64,000 nucleotides of DNA from contig CP042428.1 in the NCBI GenBank assembly GCA_024207135.1, positions 4,278,001 to 4,342,000 on the forward strand, written 5' to 3'. Position numbers and translations under genes: made by a program. The notes beneath the pieces are model-generated. The model saw only the letters and a program-made list of their open reading frames with translations. It was not told the origin of the DNA and did no database searches. Origin of the DNA: Arthrobacter sp. C2 (GTDB lineage: Bacteria > Actinomycetota > Actinomycetes > Actinomycetales > Micrococcaceae). Below, one piece after another: positions 50,171-58,130 of the stretch (the stretch's first letter is position 1; every line of letters starts with the position of its first letter).

Positions 50171-50515
50171 ATGAGCACCACCGAAGAGTCTGACCTTGGA
50201 ACCGGCATCGATTTCATGGCGGAACAGGACTCGAAAGAGTTCAGGGAGCTGCGCAAGACCCATCGCAGCTTCGTTTTCCCGATGGCCGTTATTTTCCTGT
50301 TGTGGTACTTCGCCTACGTGCTGTTGGCGGACTATGCACACGAATTCATGTCCATCAAGGTGTGGGGCAACGTCAATGTCGGCATCCTGCTGGGCCTGCT
50401 GCAGTTCGTCTCCACCTTTGGCATCACCGCCGCCTACGTGTCCTACAGCAACAAGAAGCTCGACCCGAAGGCCACGGCGATCCGCCAGCGCCTCGAAGCA
50501 CAGGAAGGGGAGTAG
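50171..50515 (+). CDS. DUF485 domain-containing protein (YjcH-like)
   Basis: 114 residues with two transmembrane helices. The DUF485 core reads KEFRELRKTHRSFVFPMAVIFLLWYFAYVLLADYAHEFM and a second helix LLGLLQFVSTFGITAAYVSYSNKKLDP. These proteins are nearly always encoded just before ActP-type acetate symporters and may stabilise them. It has GAGAAGGAGG upstream and ends 3 bases before the symporter ATG. Confidence 0.92.
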   Translation: MSTTEESDLGTGIDFMAEQDSKEFRELRKTHRSFVFPMAVIFLLWYFAYVLLADYAHEFMSIKVWGNVNVGILLGLLQFVSTFGITAAYVSYSNKKLDPKATAIRQRLEAQEGE

Positions 50516-50518
50516 GCC

Positions 50519-52147
50519 ATGAACGTCCTTTCCTCAACGCTCCTCGCCGCTGCCGGCGAATCGACCAAGGTCGGCAACCCGTGGGTCAACATCGGGATCT
50601 TCGGCCTCTTCGTGGGCATCACCCTGGTGGTGGTGCTCAAGGCCTCGAGCAACAACAAGACCGCTGCGGACTACTACGCCGGCGGGCGTTCCTTCACCGG
50701 CACCCAGAACGGCACCGCGATCGCCGGTGACTACCTCTCGGCCGCATCGTTCCTGGGCATCGTCGGGGCCATCGCCATCAACGGCTACGACGGCTTCCTC
50801 TACTCCATCGGCTTCCTGGTCGCCTGGCTGGTGGCCCTGCTGCTGGTCGCCGAACTGCTGCGCAACACCGGCAAGTTCACCATGGCCGACGTGCTTTCCT
50901 TCCGCCTGAAGCAGCGCCCGGTGCGCATCGCCGCGGCGATCTCCACCCTCGCGGTCTGCGTCTTTTACCTGCTCGCGCAGATGGCCGGCGCCGGTGCACT
51001 GGTTTCCCTGCTGCTGGGCATCGACGGCAAGCTGGGACAGTCCCTGGTCATCGTCGTGGTCGGCGCGCTGATGATCGTGTACGTGCTGATCGGCGGCATG
51101 AAGGGCACCACCTGGGTGCAGATCATCAAGGCCTGCCTGCTGATCGCCGGCGCCTTCATCATGACCATCATGGTGTTGGCCGCCTACGGCTTCAACTTCT
51201 CCGCCCTGCTCGGTGCGGCGGTCGAGTCGGCCGGAACCCCTGACATCCTGAACCCGGGCCTGCAGTACGGCAAGTCCGAAACCTCGAAGATCGACTTCAT
51301 CTCCCTGGCCCTGGCCCTGGTGCTCGGCACCGCCGGCCTGCCGCACGTGCTGATGCGTTTCTACACCGTTCCCACCGCCAAGGAGGCCCGCCGCTCGGTG
51401 GTCTGGGCGATCTGGCTCATCGGCGGCTTCTACCTCTTCACCCTGGTGCTGGGCTACGGTGCCGGTGCCATGATCGGTGCCGAGAAGATCAAGGCCGCCC
51501 CGGGCGGTGTGAACTCCGCGGCCCCGCTGCTGGCCTTCGAACTCGGCGGCCCGCTGCTGCTGGGCTTGATCTCCGCGGTCGCCTTCGCCACCATCCTCGC
51601 GGTGGTGGCCGGGCTGACCATCACCGCCGCGGCATCCTTCGCCCACGACGTGTACTCCTCGGTCATCGCCAAGGGCAAGAGCACCCCGGCGAAGGAAATG
51701 AAGGTGGCCCGCCGCACGGTGGTTGTCATCGGCATCTTCGCGATCGTCGGCGGCATCGGCGCCCAGGGGCAGAACGTCGCGTTCCTGGTGGCGCTGGCCT
51801 TCGCGGTCGCCGCCTCGGCCAACCTGCCCACCATCCTGTACTCGCTGTTCTGGAAGAAGTTCACCACCCAGGGCGCTGTCTGGTCCATGGTCGGCGGACT
51901 GGTCTCGGCCATCTTGCTGATCGTCTTCTCCCCGGTCATGTCGGGCCAGCCGACCTCCATGATCCCGGGTGCGGACTTCGCGCTCTTCCCGCTGGCCAAC
52001 CCGGGCATCGTCTCGATCCCGCTGGCCTTCGCACTGGGCTGGCTCGGTTCGGTCCTGGACAAGAACACCGAGGACCCGATCAAGTCCGCGGAAATGGAAG
52101 TACGCTCGCTCACCGGTGTCGGCGCCGAAAAGGCCGTCGACCACTAG
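50519..52147 (+). CDS. actP: Cation acetate symporter (SSS family)
   Basis: 542 residues, about 13 transmembrane helices. The ActP-like N-terminus KTAADYYAGGRSFTGTQNGTAIAGDYLSAASFLG, the LPHVLMRFYTVPTAKEARRSV block and FATILAVVAGLTITAAASFAHDVY are well conserved. It imports acetate or related short-chain monocarboxylates with Na+. A GTGA-N6-TCAC site lies upstream of its operon, suggesting cAMP-type carbon control, and the flanking LytS/LytTR pair may add a second signal. Substrate is inferred from family similarity. Confidence 0.88.
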   Translation: MNVLSSTLLAAAGESTKVGNPWVNIGIFGLFVGITLVVVLKASSNNKTAADYYAGGRSFTGTQNGTAIAGDYLSAASFLGIVGAIAINGYDGFLYSIGFLVAWLVALLLVAELLRNTGKFTMADVLSFRLKQRPVRIAAAISTLAVCVFYLLAQMAGAGALVSLLLGIDGKLGQSLVIVVVGALMIVYVLIGGMKGTTWVQIIKACLLIAGAFIMTIMVLAAYGFNFSALLGAAVESAGTPDILNPGLQYGKSETSKIDFISLALALVLGTAGLPHVLMRFYTVPTAKEARRSVVWAIWLIGGFYLFTLVLGYGAGAMIGAEKIKAAPGGVNSAAPLLAFELGGPLLLGLISAVAFATILAVVAGLTITAAASFAHDVYSSVIAKGKSTPAKEMKVARRTVVVIGIFAIVGGIGAQGQNVAFLVALAFAVAASANLPTILYSLFWKKFTTQGAVWSMVGGLVSAILLIVFSPVMSGQPTSMIPGADFALFPLANPGIVSIPLAFALGWLGSVLDKNTEDPIKSAEMEVRSLTGVGAEKAVDH

Positions 52148-52203
52148 CAAGCAGGCATTCCCCCCTGGCGGGGGAGGGCAGCGTCCCACCCCCCGCCGAA
52201 CCG

Positions 52204-52252
52204 CACAGGCGGTGTCGTTTCCTCCCACCATGGGGAAACGGCACCGCCTGTG
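52204..52252 (+). terminator. Terminator after actP
   Basis: A 19-bp stem (52204-52222 with 52234-52252, one G-T pair) closes an 11-base loop. Confidence 0.7.
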
Positions 52253-52350
52253 TCGTGCCCGGGAGGCTGCCCTTCCGGCCCCGGATCGACGGTCATGGAA
52301 GGGCCCTGGCCGGGGCCCATCGCCGTGCAGCCGCCAGGTGGCGGAAGGAT

Positions 52351-53346
52351 TCAGGCTACGTGGTTCCCCCGATCCAGCTGCAGCACGAAATCCGTCCGTG
52401 CCGAGGCGATGCGGAACCCCGCCTTCCGAAGCGTCCGCAAGATCGGTGGATTGGCCCTTGCCACGCTGGCTGTCACCAACGGAACTCCTGCCTGCGCGGT
52501 GGCCGCCAGCACGGCCGATGCCAGCCGGGCGCCCACCCCGGTACGCCTCGCTTCAGGCAGCACGGCCAGGTAACCGAGATTCCAGTCGGCGGGGTACGCC
52601 TGGATCGCGGCGATGCCGCTGATCCCTGACCGATCGCGGTGGGCCAACCACGGCACCCTGACCTGCCTATCGGCCATCATGTCCCGGTAGGCAATGGCTG
52701 CCTGCTGCGCGCCTACCTCGGCGACTCGGGTCCGGTCGTAGTCGTCCAGGCTGTTGCCCATGGCGGCCGCCATGACGCGGACGACGTCCTCGTCCGTCGG
52801 GTCGATCTCGATGATCCGGCTTTCCCTTGGGTCCGCTCCCGGCCGGGCCGCGGGACCGGTCCCGCGGGCATCGACGGGGAGGGAGCGGCCTTCGGTGCCC
52901 GCCTCCAATTCGAGCCGATCGCTGTCCACCACCCACCCGAGTGACTGAAGTGCCGCGCGCTTGGCCTCCGGCGCAGGGTCCCGGCGGTCGATCACCGACA
53001 CTTCGGCTCTCCGCAGGCCGGTCGCCCGGGCGGCATGGGCGAGGCCGTCGAGAAGGACGCGGTACAGTTCTTCGGCGTCGGTCCACCCCGGGCCGAACTG
53101 GAAGGCGTAGGCGACGGTGGTGCCGTCGGGATGGGTGAACAGGCCGGCCCGGCCCACGTCGACGCCGTCCTCGTCGCTGGCGACGACCAGGTGGCGGGCC
53201 TTGACCGAGCCGCGTTCGATGTTGTGCGTCAGCCGCTCCAGGTCCGCGCCGCGGTCGGGCGCGAGGGAGCTGAATCGTTCCGGTGATGCCGTACTGAAAT
53301 GCAGGATGGAGGCTCCTCTGGGGGTCCCGGCCGTGGTGTCGAACAT
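52351..53346 (-). CDS. GNAT family N-acetyltransferase
   Basis: 331 residues with a degenerate N-terminal GNAT half (SVKARHLVVASDEDG, then VAYAFQFGPGW) and an intact C-terminal half with LGYLAVLPEARRTGVGARLASAV, the acetyl-CoA pyrophosphate loop, and LRKAGFRIAS. It probably acetylates an amine; the acceptor is unknown. The chosen ATG at 53346 gives MFDTTAGTPRGA; a longer open frame to 53577 is Pro/Arg-rich and likely noncoding. The gene stands alone. Confidence 0.8.
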   Translation of the reverse strand: MFDTTAGTPRGASILHFSTASPERFSSLAPDRGADLERLTHNIERGSVKARHLVVASDEDGVDVGRAGLFTHPDGTTVAYAFQFGPGWTDAEELYRVLLDGLAHAARATGLRRAEVSVIDRRDPAPEAKRAALQSLGWVVDSDRLELEAGTEGRSLPVDARGTGPAARPGADPRESRIIEIDPTDEDVVRVMAAAMGNSLDDYDRTRVAEVGAQQAAIAYRDMMADRQVRVPWLAHRDRSGISGIAAIQAYPADWNLGYLAVLPEARRTGVGARLASAVLAATAQAGVPLVTASVARANPPILRTLRKAGFRIASARTDFVLQLDRGNHVA

Positions 53347-53628
53347 CTTGCCACGAGGGCGCCCGGTCGTCCATGCCTCCTCCTGGCTCCGTGCGACCCA
53401 TGGCCCCGGGGTGGAATCGGGAACGCCCCCCGTCCGCATGGGGGAAGCGCAAGCTCGTTGCCCTCCCGGAACCGGTGGCGGAACCGCCGAACGCGGCATC
53501 GCCAGGGGGCGGCCTCGTGAATGCCGGCGGGCAAGAGCGTCCTGGCCTGCACGGCCGCCATTGGCGATTGCCGGCAAGCGCCAGGCACCGGGTCCGGGAC
53601 GACCGAAATCCCCTGGAGCCGCCCCGGT
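53347..53628. other. Intergenic region without a recognisable gene
   Basis: 282 GC-rich bases between two minus-strand genes. Reading frames cross it on both strands but have no ribosome site or domain. It should carry the promoter of the GNAT gene, which I cannot place. Confidence 0.4.
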
Positions 53629-54156
53629 TCAGCCGGCGGTCTCCGGGTCGGAGGCCGTGGACCGGGCCCTGGAACCGTTGCCCGGGCCGCTGGCCAGGCG
53701 CAGGTCCATCAGCGAAGTGGTGCGGTGCGGTATGAGTTCGGCCATCGACAGCGAGGTGTCCGCACGCTCGACCCCCTCGATGGCCAGGATCTGCCCGTTG
53801 ACCCGGAAGAGTTCCTCGGCGCCGCCGGCGACCACGCGGGCGAGGATGTCCGCGGAGCCGGTCACCCCGTGCGCCTCGATGATCTCCGGGATTGCCTTGA
53901 GCTGCTCGACGATCTGGCCCAGCAGCCGCTGCTGGAGGTGGATGTGCACGAAGCTGACCAGCCCGAAGCCCAGGGCCGCCGGGTTCACGCGTTGTTCGAA
54001 GGGCAGCAGCGCACCGCTGGATTCCAGGCGGACCAGGCGCGCCTGCACCGTGTTGCGGCTCAGCCCCAGGTCGGTGGCCAGCGCCACGGCGCTGGCCTTG
54101 GGGCGTTGGCACAGTGCGGAGAGGATCCGCAGGTCTGTCGCGTCAAGTTGTTGCAT
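53629..54156 (-). CDS. Lrp/AsnC family transcriptional regulator (BkdR-like)
   Basis: 175 residues. The N-terminal helix-turn-helix (LDATDLRILSALCQRPKASAVALATDLGLSRNTVQARLVRLESSG) is followed by the RAM effector domain with IIEAHGVTGSADILARVVAG. Placement directly divergent from E1alpha suggests control of the 2-oxoacid dehydrogenase operon, with branched-chain amino acids as plausible effectors. The start is ATG 54156, giving MQQLDATD. A C-terminal Ser/Gly/Arg tail is extra. Three TGCGCA-type elements in the intergenic region are candidate binding sites. Confidence 0.9.
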   Translation of the reverse strand: MQQLDATDLRILSALCQRPKASAVALATDLGLSRNTVQARLVRLESSGALLPFEQRVNPAALGFGLVSFVHIHLQQRLLGQIVEQLKAIPEIIEAHGVTGSADILARVVAGGAEELFRVNGQILAIEGVERADTSLSMAELIPHRTTSLMDLRLASGPGNGSRARSTASDPETAG

Positions 54157-54240
54157 AATGCGCAAGATTAGCACCGTCGAACCTCGACCGATAGTGCAAG
54201 TTGCGCAGTTTCTCAGCCAAGGATTGTGCGCACTGCATTG
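54151..54240. promoter_or_regulatory. Candidate Lrp/BkdR operator array
   Basis: TTGCATAATGCGCAA (54151-54165, overlapping the regulator start codon), TGCAAGTTGCGCA (54195-54207) and TTGTGCGCAC (54224-54233, containing the palindrome GTGCGCAC) all share a TGCGCA core. Multiple sites spread over a divergent region are usual for Lrp-family proteins. Confidence 0.5.
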
Positions 54241-54251
54241 AGTGAGTAGCA
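54224..54251 (+). promoter_or_regulatory. Candidate promoter for the E1alpha-E1beta-E2 operon
   Basis: TTGTGC (54224-54229), 16 bases, TAGCAT (54246-54251). The third TGCGCA element overlaps the -35. Confidence 0.4.
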
Positions 54252-54349
54252 TCACATGTAGGTGGGGCGATGAGGCCGCACCCGCAGGCACGGCACGTCC
54301 CACCGGAATGCCGGACCTGAATCCGCAATCGACGCAAAGGATGCTGACC

Positions 54350-55471
54350 GTGTCCATCACGTTTGACTCTTCGACCCCCGAAGGCGCCGAGGACTACCTC
54401 CAGATCCTGGCACCCGACGGCACCCGCCACCCCTGCCCCGAGCTTGACCATTGGGTGGAGGAGATCGATATCCCGGCCCTGGAAAACCTCTACATCGACA
54501 TGGCCTGCATCCGCCGCCTCGACACGGAGGGCACAGCCCTGCAGCGCCAGGGCGAACTGGGGCTTTGGGCACCGCTGCTCGGGCAGGAAGCCGCACAGAT
54601 CGGCTCCGGCCGGGCGCTGGAACACGACGACTTCATCTTCCCCTCCTACCGCGAACACGGCGTGGCCTATTGCCGGGGCATCGACCCGCACGATTTGCTG
54701 CGCATGTGGCGCGGGGCGGCCCCCAGCGGCTGGAACCCCTACGAGGTCAACATGGCCAACCAACAGATCGTCATCGGGGCACAGACCCTGCATGCGGCCG
54801 GCTACGCCATGGGACTGAAATTCGACGGCTCGTCCGCAGCGGCCATCACCTACTTCGGGGACGGGGCCACCAGCCAGGGGGATGTCAGCGAGGCCATGGT
54901 CTTCGCCGCCAGCTACCAAGCACCGGTGCTGTTCTTCTGCCAGAACAACCACTGGGCCATCTCCGAACCGGCCACACGGCAAACCGCCGGCTACATCGCC
55001 GACCGGGCCAAGGGCTTCGGCCTGGCCACCTGGCGGGTGGACGGCAACGACGTCGTCGCCGTGCTGGCCGCCACCCGTGCGGCCCTGGCCCACGTGCGCA
55101 CCGGCAGCGGCCCGGCATTCATCGAGGCCGTCACCTACCGGATGGGTGCACACACCACGGCGGACGACCCCACGCGCTACCGCGACGCCCTGGAGCTCGA
55201 GGAATGGGCCGCGAAGGACCCGCTGGACCGGGTTGCCGCGCACCTGGACACCCTGGGCGCCGACCTGGCCGCACTGAAGGAACGGGCCAAGCAGGCCACC
55301 GACGACATGGCCGCCGGGCTGCGCGAGGCCATCACCACGATGCCCGACCCCGGGGTCGAGGACCTCTTCGACCACGTATACAGCCATCCGCATCCCTGGC
55401 TTGAGGAGCAACGCGAGAACTACGCCAACTACCTTGCCGGCTTTTCCGAGAATGTGCAGGCCTCCAAATGA
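54350..55471 (+). CDS. 2-oxoacid dehydrogenase E1 component, alpha subunit (branched-chain/pyruvate type)
   Basis: 373 residues. Thiamine diphosphate is bound by GDGATSQGDVSEAMVFAASY (GDG then about 26 residues later NN in FCQNNHWAIS). FPSYREHGVAYCRG and YRMGAHTTADDPTRYR form the active site and the phosphorylation-loop region. With E1beta it decarboxylates a 2-oxoacid and acylates the E2 lipoyl group. The divergent BkdR-like gene favours branched-chain 2-oxoacids, though automated names often say pyruvate. GTG 54350 has AAAGG 9 bases upstream; ATG 54341 directly abuts that site. Confidence 0.93.
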   Translation: MSITFDSSTPEGAEDYLQILAPDGTRHPCPELDHWVEEIDIPALENLYIDMACIRRLDTEGTALQRQGELGLWAPLLGQEAAQIGSGRALEHDDFIFPSYREHGVAYCRGIDPHDLLRMWRGAAPSGWNPYEVNMANQQIVIGAQTLHAAGYAMGLKFDGSSAAAITYFGDGATSQGDVSEAMVFAASYQAPVLFFCQNNHWAISEPATRQTAGYIADRAKGFGLATWRVDGNDVVAVLAATRAALAHVRTGSGPAFIEAVTYRMGAHTTADDPTRYRDALELEEWAAKDPLDRVAAHLDTLGADLAALKERAKQATDDMAAGLREAITTMPDPGVEDLFDHVYSHPHPWLEEQRENYANYLAGFSENVQASK

Positions 55472-56475
55472 AAACCCTCACCTTCTCCCAGGCCCTGAAC
55501 ACCTCGCTGCGCGACTCCATGGAACACGATGCGAAGGTCGTGCTCATGGGCGAGGACATCGGCAAGCTCGGCGGCGTCTTCCGCATCACCGACGAATTGC
55601 AAAAGGACTTCGGGGAGCACCGGGTCATCGACACCCCGCTGGCCGAGTCCGGCATCGTGGGCGCCGCCATCGGGCTGGCCTTCCGCGGGTACCGCCCGGT
55701 GGTGGAGATCCAGTTCGACGGATTCGTCTACCCGGCCTTCGACCAGATCGTCTCGCAGCTGGCCAAGATGCACTTCCGCTCCCGCGGCAACGTCAAGCTC
55801 CCGGTGACCATCCGCATCCCCTTCGGCGGGGGCATCGGCTCCCCGGAGCACCACTCCGAATCGCCCGAGGCCTACTTCGCCCACACCGCCGGCTTGCGCG
55901 TGGTCTCCCCGTCGAACCCGCAGGACGCCTACACGATGTTGCAGCAGGCCATCGCGGACGACGACCCGGTGATCTTCCTGGAACCCAAGCGGCGCTACCA
56001 CGTGCGCGGGGAGGTGGACACGGATCTGGTTCCGGAGCCCGGGTCCCTGTACCGGGCCAAGGTGGCGCGCGAGGGTGCCGACCTGACCCTGATCGCCTAC
56101 GGACCGCTGGTGAAGACCGCTCTGGATGCGGCCGATGCCGCGGCGGACGAGGGCATCGACATCGAGGTCATCGACCTGCGCAGCATCGAACCGGTGGACT
56201 TCGCCACGCTGAGCACCTCGGTGCGCAAGACCGGGCGGGTGGTCATCACCCACGAGGCCGGGAAATTCGCCGGCATCGGGGCCGAGCTTGCCGCAAGCCT
56301 CACCGAGCGCTGCTTCGACCACCTGGACCACGCTCCGGTGCGGGTCACGGGATTCGACATCCCCTACCCGCCGGCGAAGCTGGAGAACCACCACCTGCCC
56401 GATCTTGACCGGATCCTTGACGGGGTCGACCGTGCCATGAGGCGCACCGCGCCGCTGCTGGGAGAGGACGGATGA
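55468..56475 (+). CDS. 2-oxoacid dehydrogenase E1 component, beta subunit
   Basis: 335 residues, transketolase-like pyrimidine and C-terminal domains. Marks are LMGEDIGKLGGVFRIT, DTPLAESGIVGAAIGLAFRG with the catalytic Glu, PFGGGIGSPEHHSESPEAYF and VITHEAGKFAGIGAELAA. It forms the alpha2beta2 E1 with the preceding gene, with which it overlaps by 4 bases (ATGA). Confidence 0.95.
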   Translation: MKTLTFSQALNTSLRDSMEHDAKVVLMGEDIGKLGGVFRITDELQKDFGEHRVIDTPLAESGIVGAAIGLAFRGYRPVVEIQFDGFVYPAFDQIVSQLAKMHFRSRGNVKLPVTIRIPFGGGIGSPEHHSESPEAYFAHTAGLRVVSPSNPQDAYTMLQQAIADDDPVIFLEPKRRYHVRGEVDTDLVPEPGSLYRAKVAREGADLTLIAYGPLVKTALDAADAAADEGIDIEVIDLRSIEPVDFATLSTSVRKTGRVVITHEAGKFAGIGAELAASLTERCFDHLDHAPVRVTGFDIPYPPAKLENHHLPDLDRILDGVDRAMRRTAPLLGEDG

Positions 56476-57896
56476 GCAACACCATGGAGAAACTATTCAA
56501 CCTGCCGGACCTCGGCGAGGGCCTGACCGAATCCGAGATCCTGTCCTGGCACGTGGCCGAGGGCGACACCGTTGCGCTGAACCAGGTGATTGCCGAGGTG
56601 GAGACGGCCAAGGCCATCGTGGAACTTCCTTCCCCGTTTTCGGGCGTGGTGAAAAAGCTCTACGAGCCGGTGGGCGCCGTGGTGAATGTCGGCAGCCCGC
56701 TGATTTCCTTTGACGTGCCGGACCACTCCGCTACCGCCGCCCGTGACCCCAAGGAACCTGCGGGGGGCACGGCCCGGGAACCATCGGGGGGCGCGGCCCA
56801 GCGCCAGCCGACCCTGGTCGGTTACGGGGCCGCAGCAGAACCCGGAGGACGTCCGGCCCGCCGGGCACGCGTGGGTGCCCCGGCGCCCGTGGCCGCGGCG
56901 GCACCCGATCCGGTGCCGGCCGGCCGGGATTCACAGGCGGGAGCCCCGGTTTCCGCTGATTCCGGCCCGGGCCTGCGCCTGGTCGAGCCGCACGACCCGG
57001 CCCCGCAAGGCATTGGCTACCTGCGGGCCACCCCGCCGGTGCGCAAGCTCGCCAGGGACCACAACATCGACCTGCGTTCGCTGCGCGGCACCGGCACCAA
57101 CGGCCTGATCACCCGCCAGGACGTGGTGCAAGCACTCGAGGCAACGGCGATCCCGGAGGCATTGCCGCAGGGGCCGGTCCCGCAGGCAGCTGCCGCGGGG
57201 GAGACGCGCACCCCGATCAGGGGCGTGCGCAAGGCCACTGCCGCGGCCATGGTCGCCAGCGCCTTCACCGCCCCGCACGTCACCGAGTTCCTGAGCGTGG
57301 ACGTCACGGAGACCATGGCGCTGCTCGAGCGGCTGCGTGCCTCGAGGCGTTTTGCCGACGTGAAGATCACCGTGACCACCCTGGTGGCCAAGGTGGTCAC
57401 CCTCGCCCTGGCCAAGCACCGCACGCTGAACTCCCGTTGGGACGAGGAACACGGCGAAATCGTCGAGTTCGGGCACGTGAACCTCGGCATCGCCGCGGCC
57501 ACCGGGCGCGGGTTGATGGTCCCGGTCATCCACAACGCCCAGGACCTTGATCTGGCCCAGCTTGCCGCTGCCTCCGGGGAGTTGACCCGAGCTGCCCGCG
57601 AGGGAACGATCACCCCGGCCCAGCTGGGCGGCGGGACCTTCAGCATCAGCAACGTGGGTGTCTTTGGCATCGATGGCGGAACCCCGATCCTGTCGCCGGG
57701 CCAAGCCGGAATCCTTGCCGTGGGCCAGGTGCGGAAGATGCCATGGGAACACCTTGACGAGATCGCGCTGCGGCAAGTCATGGTGCTTTCACTGTCCTTT
57801 GACCATCGGTTGGTTGACGGCGAACAGGGCGCCAGGTTCCTCTCGGAAGTCGGAGCGATCCTTGAGGATCCGGCCCTGGTCATGGGTTTGGTTTAA
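56472..57896 (+). CDS. 2-oxoacid dehydrogenase E2 component (dihydrolipoamide acyltransferase)
   Basis: 474 residues: an N-terminal lipoyl domain with the lipoylated Lys at about 47 (EVETAKAIVE), a long Pro/Ala/Arg linker, a peripheral-subunit-binding domain (ATPPVRKLARDHNIDLRSLR, about 185-215) and the catalytic domain ending in SLSFDHRLVDGEQGARF with the active-site His and Asp. It transfers the acyl group to CoA and forms the complex core. It overlaps E1beta by 4 bases. No E3 gene follows, so dihydrolipoamide dehydrogenase must come from elsewhere in the genome. Confidence 0.95.
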   Translation: MSNTMEKLFNLPDLGEGLTESEILSWHVAEGDTVALNQVIAEVETAKAIVELPSPFSGVVKKLYEPVGAVVNVGSPLISFDVPDHSATAARDPKEPAGGTAREPSGGAAQRQPTLVGYGAAAEPGGRPARRARVGAPAPVAAAAPDPVPAGRDSQAGAPVSADSGPGLRLVEPHDPAPQGIGYLRATPPVRKLARDHNIDLRSLRGTGTNGLITRQDVVQALEATAIPEALPQGPVPQAAAAGETRTPIRGVRKATAAAMVASAFTAPHVTEFLSVDVTETMALLERLRASRRFADVKITVTTLVAKVVTLALAKHRTLNSRWDEEHGEIVEFGHVNLGIAAATGRGLMVPVIHNAQDLDLAQLAAASGELTRAAREGTITPAQLGGGTFSISNVGVFGIDGGTPILSPGQAGILAVGQVRKMPWEHLDEIALRQVMVLSLSFDHRLVDGEQGARFLSEVGAILEDPALVMGLV

Positions 57897-57902
57897 GTGA
57901 TG

Positions 57903-57929
57903 CGGACCGGGAGTCTCCCCCGTCCGCAG
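57903..57929 (+). terminator. Hairpin after the E2 gene
   Basis: GCGGAC ... GTCCGC with inner GGG/CCC pairing, 6 bases after the stop, lacking a T-run. Confidence 0.45.
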
Positions 57930-57937
57930 GTGCTTGT

Positions 57938-57966
57938 TGACAATGAACGATGTTGAATGTTGTCTG
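57938..57966 (+). promoter_or_regulatory. Candidate promoter upstream of the peptide-transporter operon
   Basis: A perfect TTGACA (57938-57943) is followed 17 bases later by TTGTCT, a weak -10. GACAA and TTGTC form an inverted repeat across the same region. Confidence 0.4.
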
Positions 57967-58039
57967 GTCATAAGTTGCAGGTTCATAAAGATTCTGCATC
58001 TGGCCAGTCGTTCATTAGTTGTTTCAGAGATTTATGAGT

Positions 58040-58067
58040 AGTCTCACCTATGAGTGATGAGACTCAC
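58040..58067 (+). promoter_or_regulatory. CRP/GlxR-like site and hairpin in the oppA leader
   Basis: GTGATGAGACTCAC (58054-58067) is an exact GTGA-N6-TCAC. AGTCTCA (58040-58046) also pairs with TGAGACT (58058-58064). It lies about 64 bases before the substrate-binding protein start. Confidence 0.4.
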
Positions 58068-58130
58068 CATGGTCCGGCGAGGTTGCAAAACCCCTTCCCC
58101 GCCGGCCAACAAACTCGTTGAGGAGAAAGA

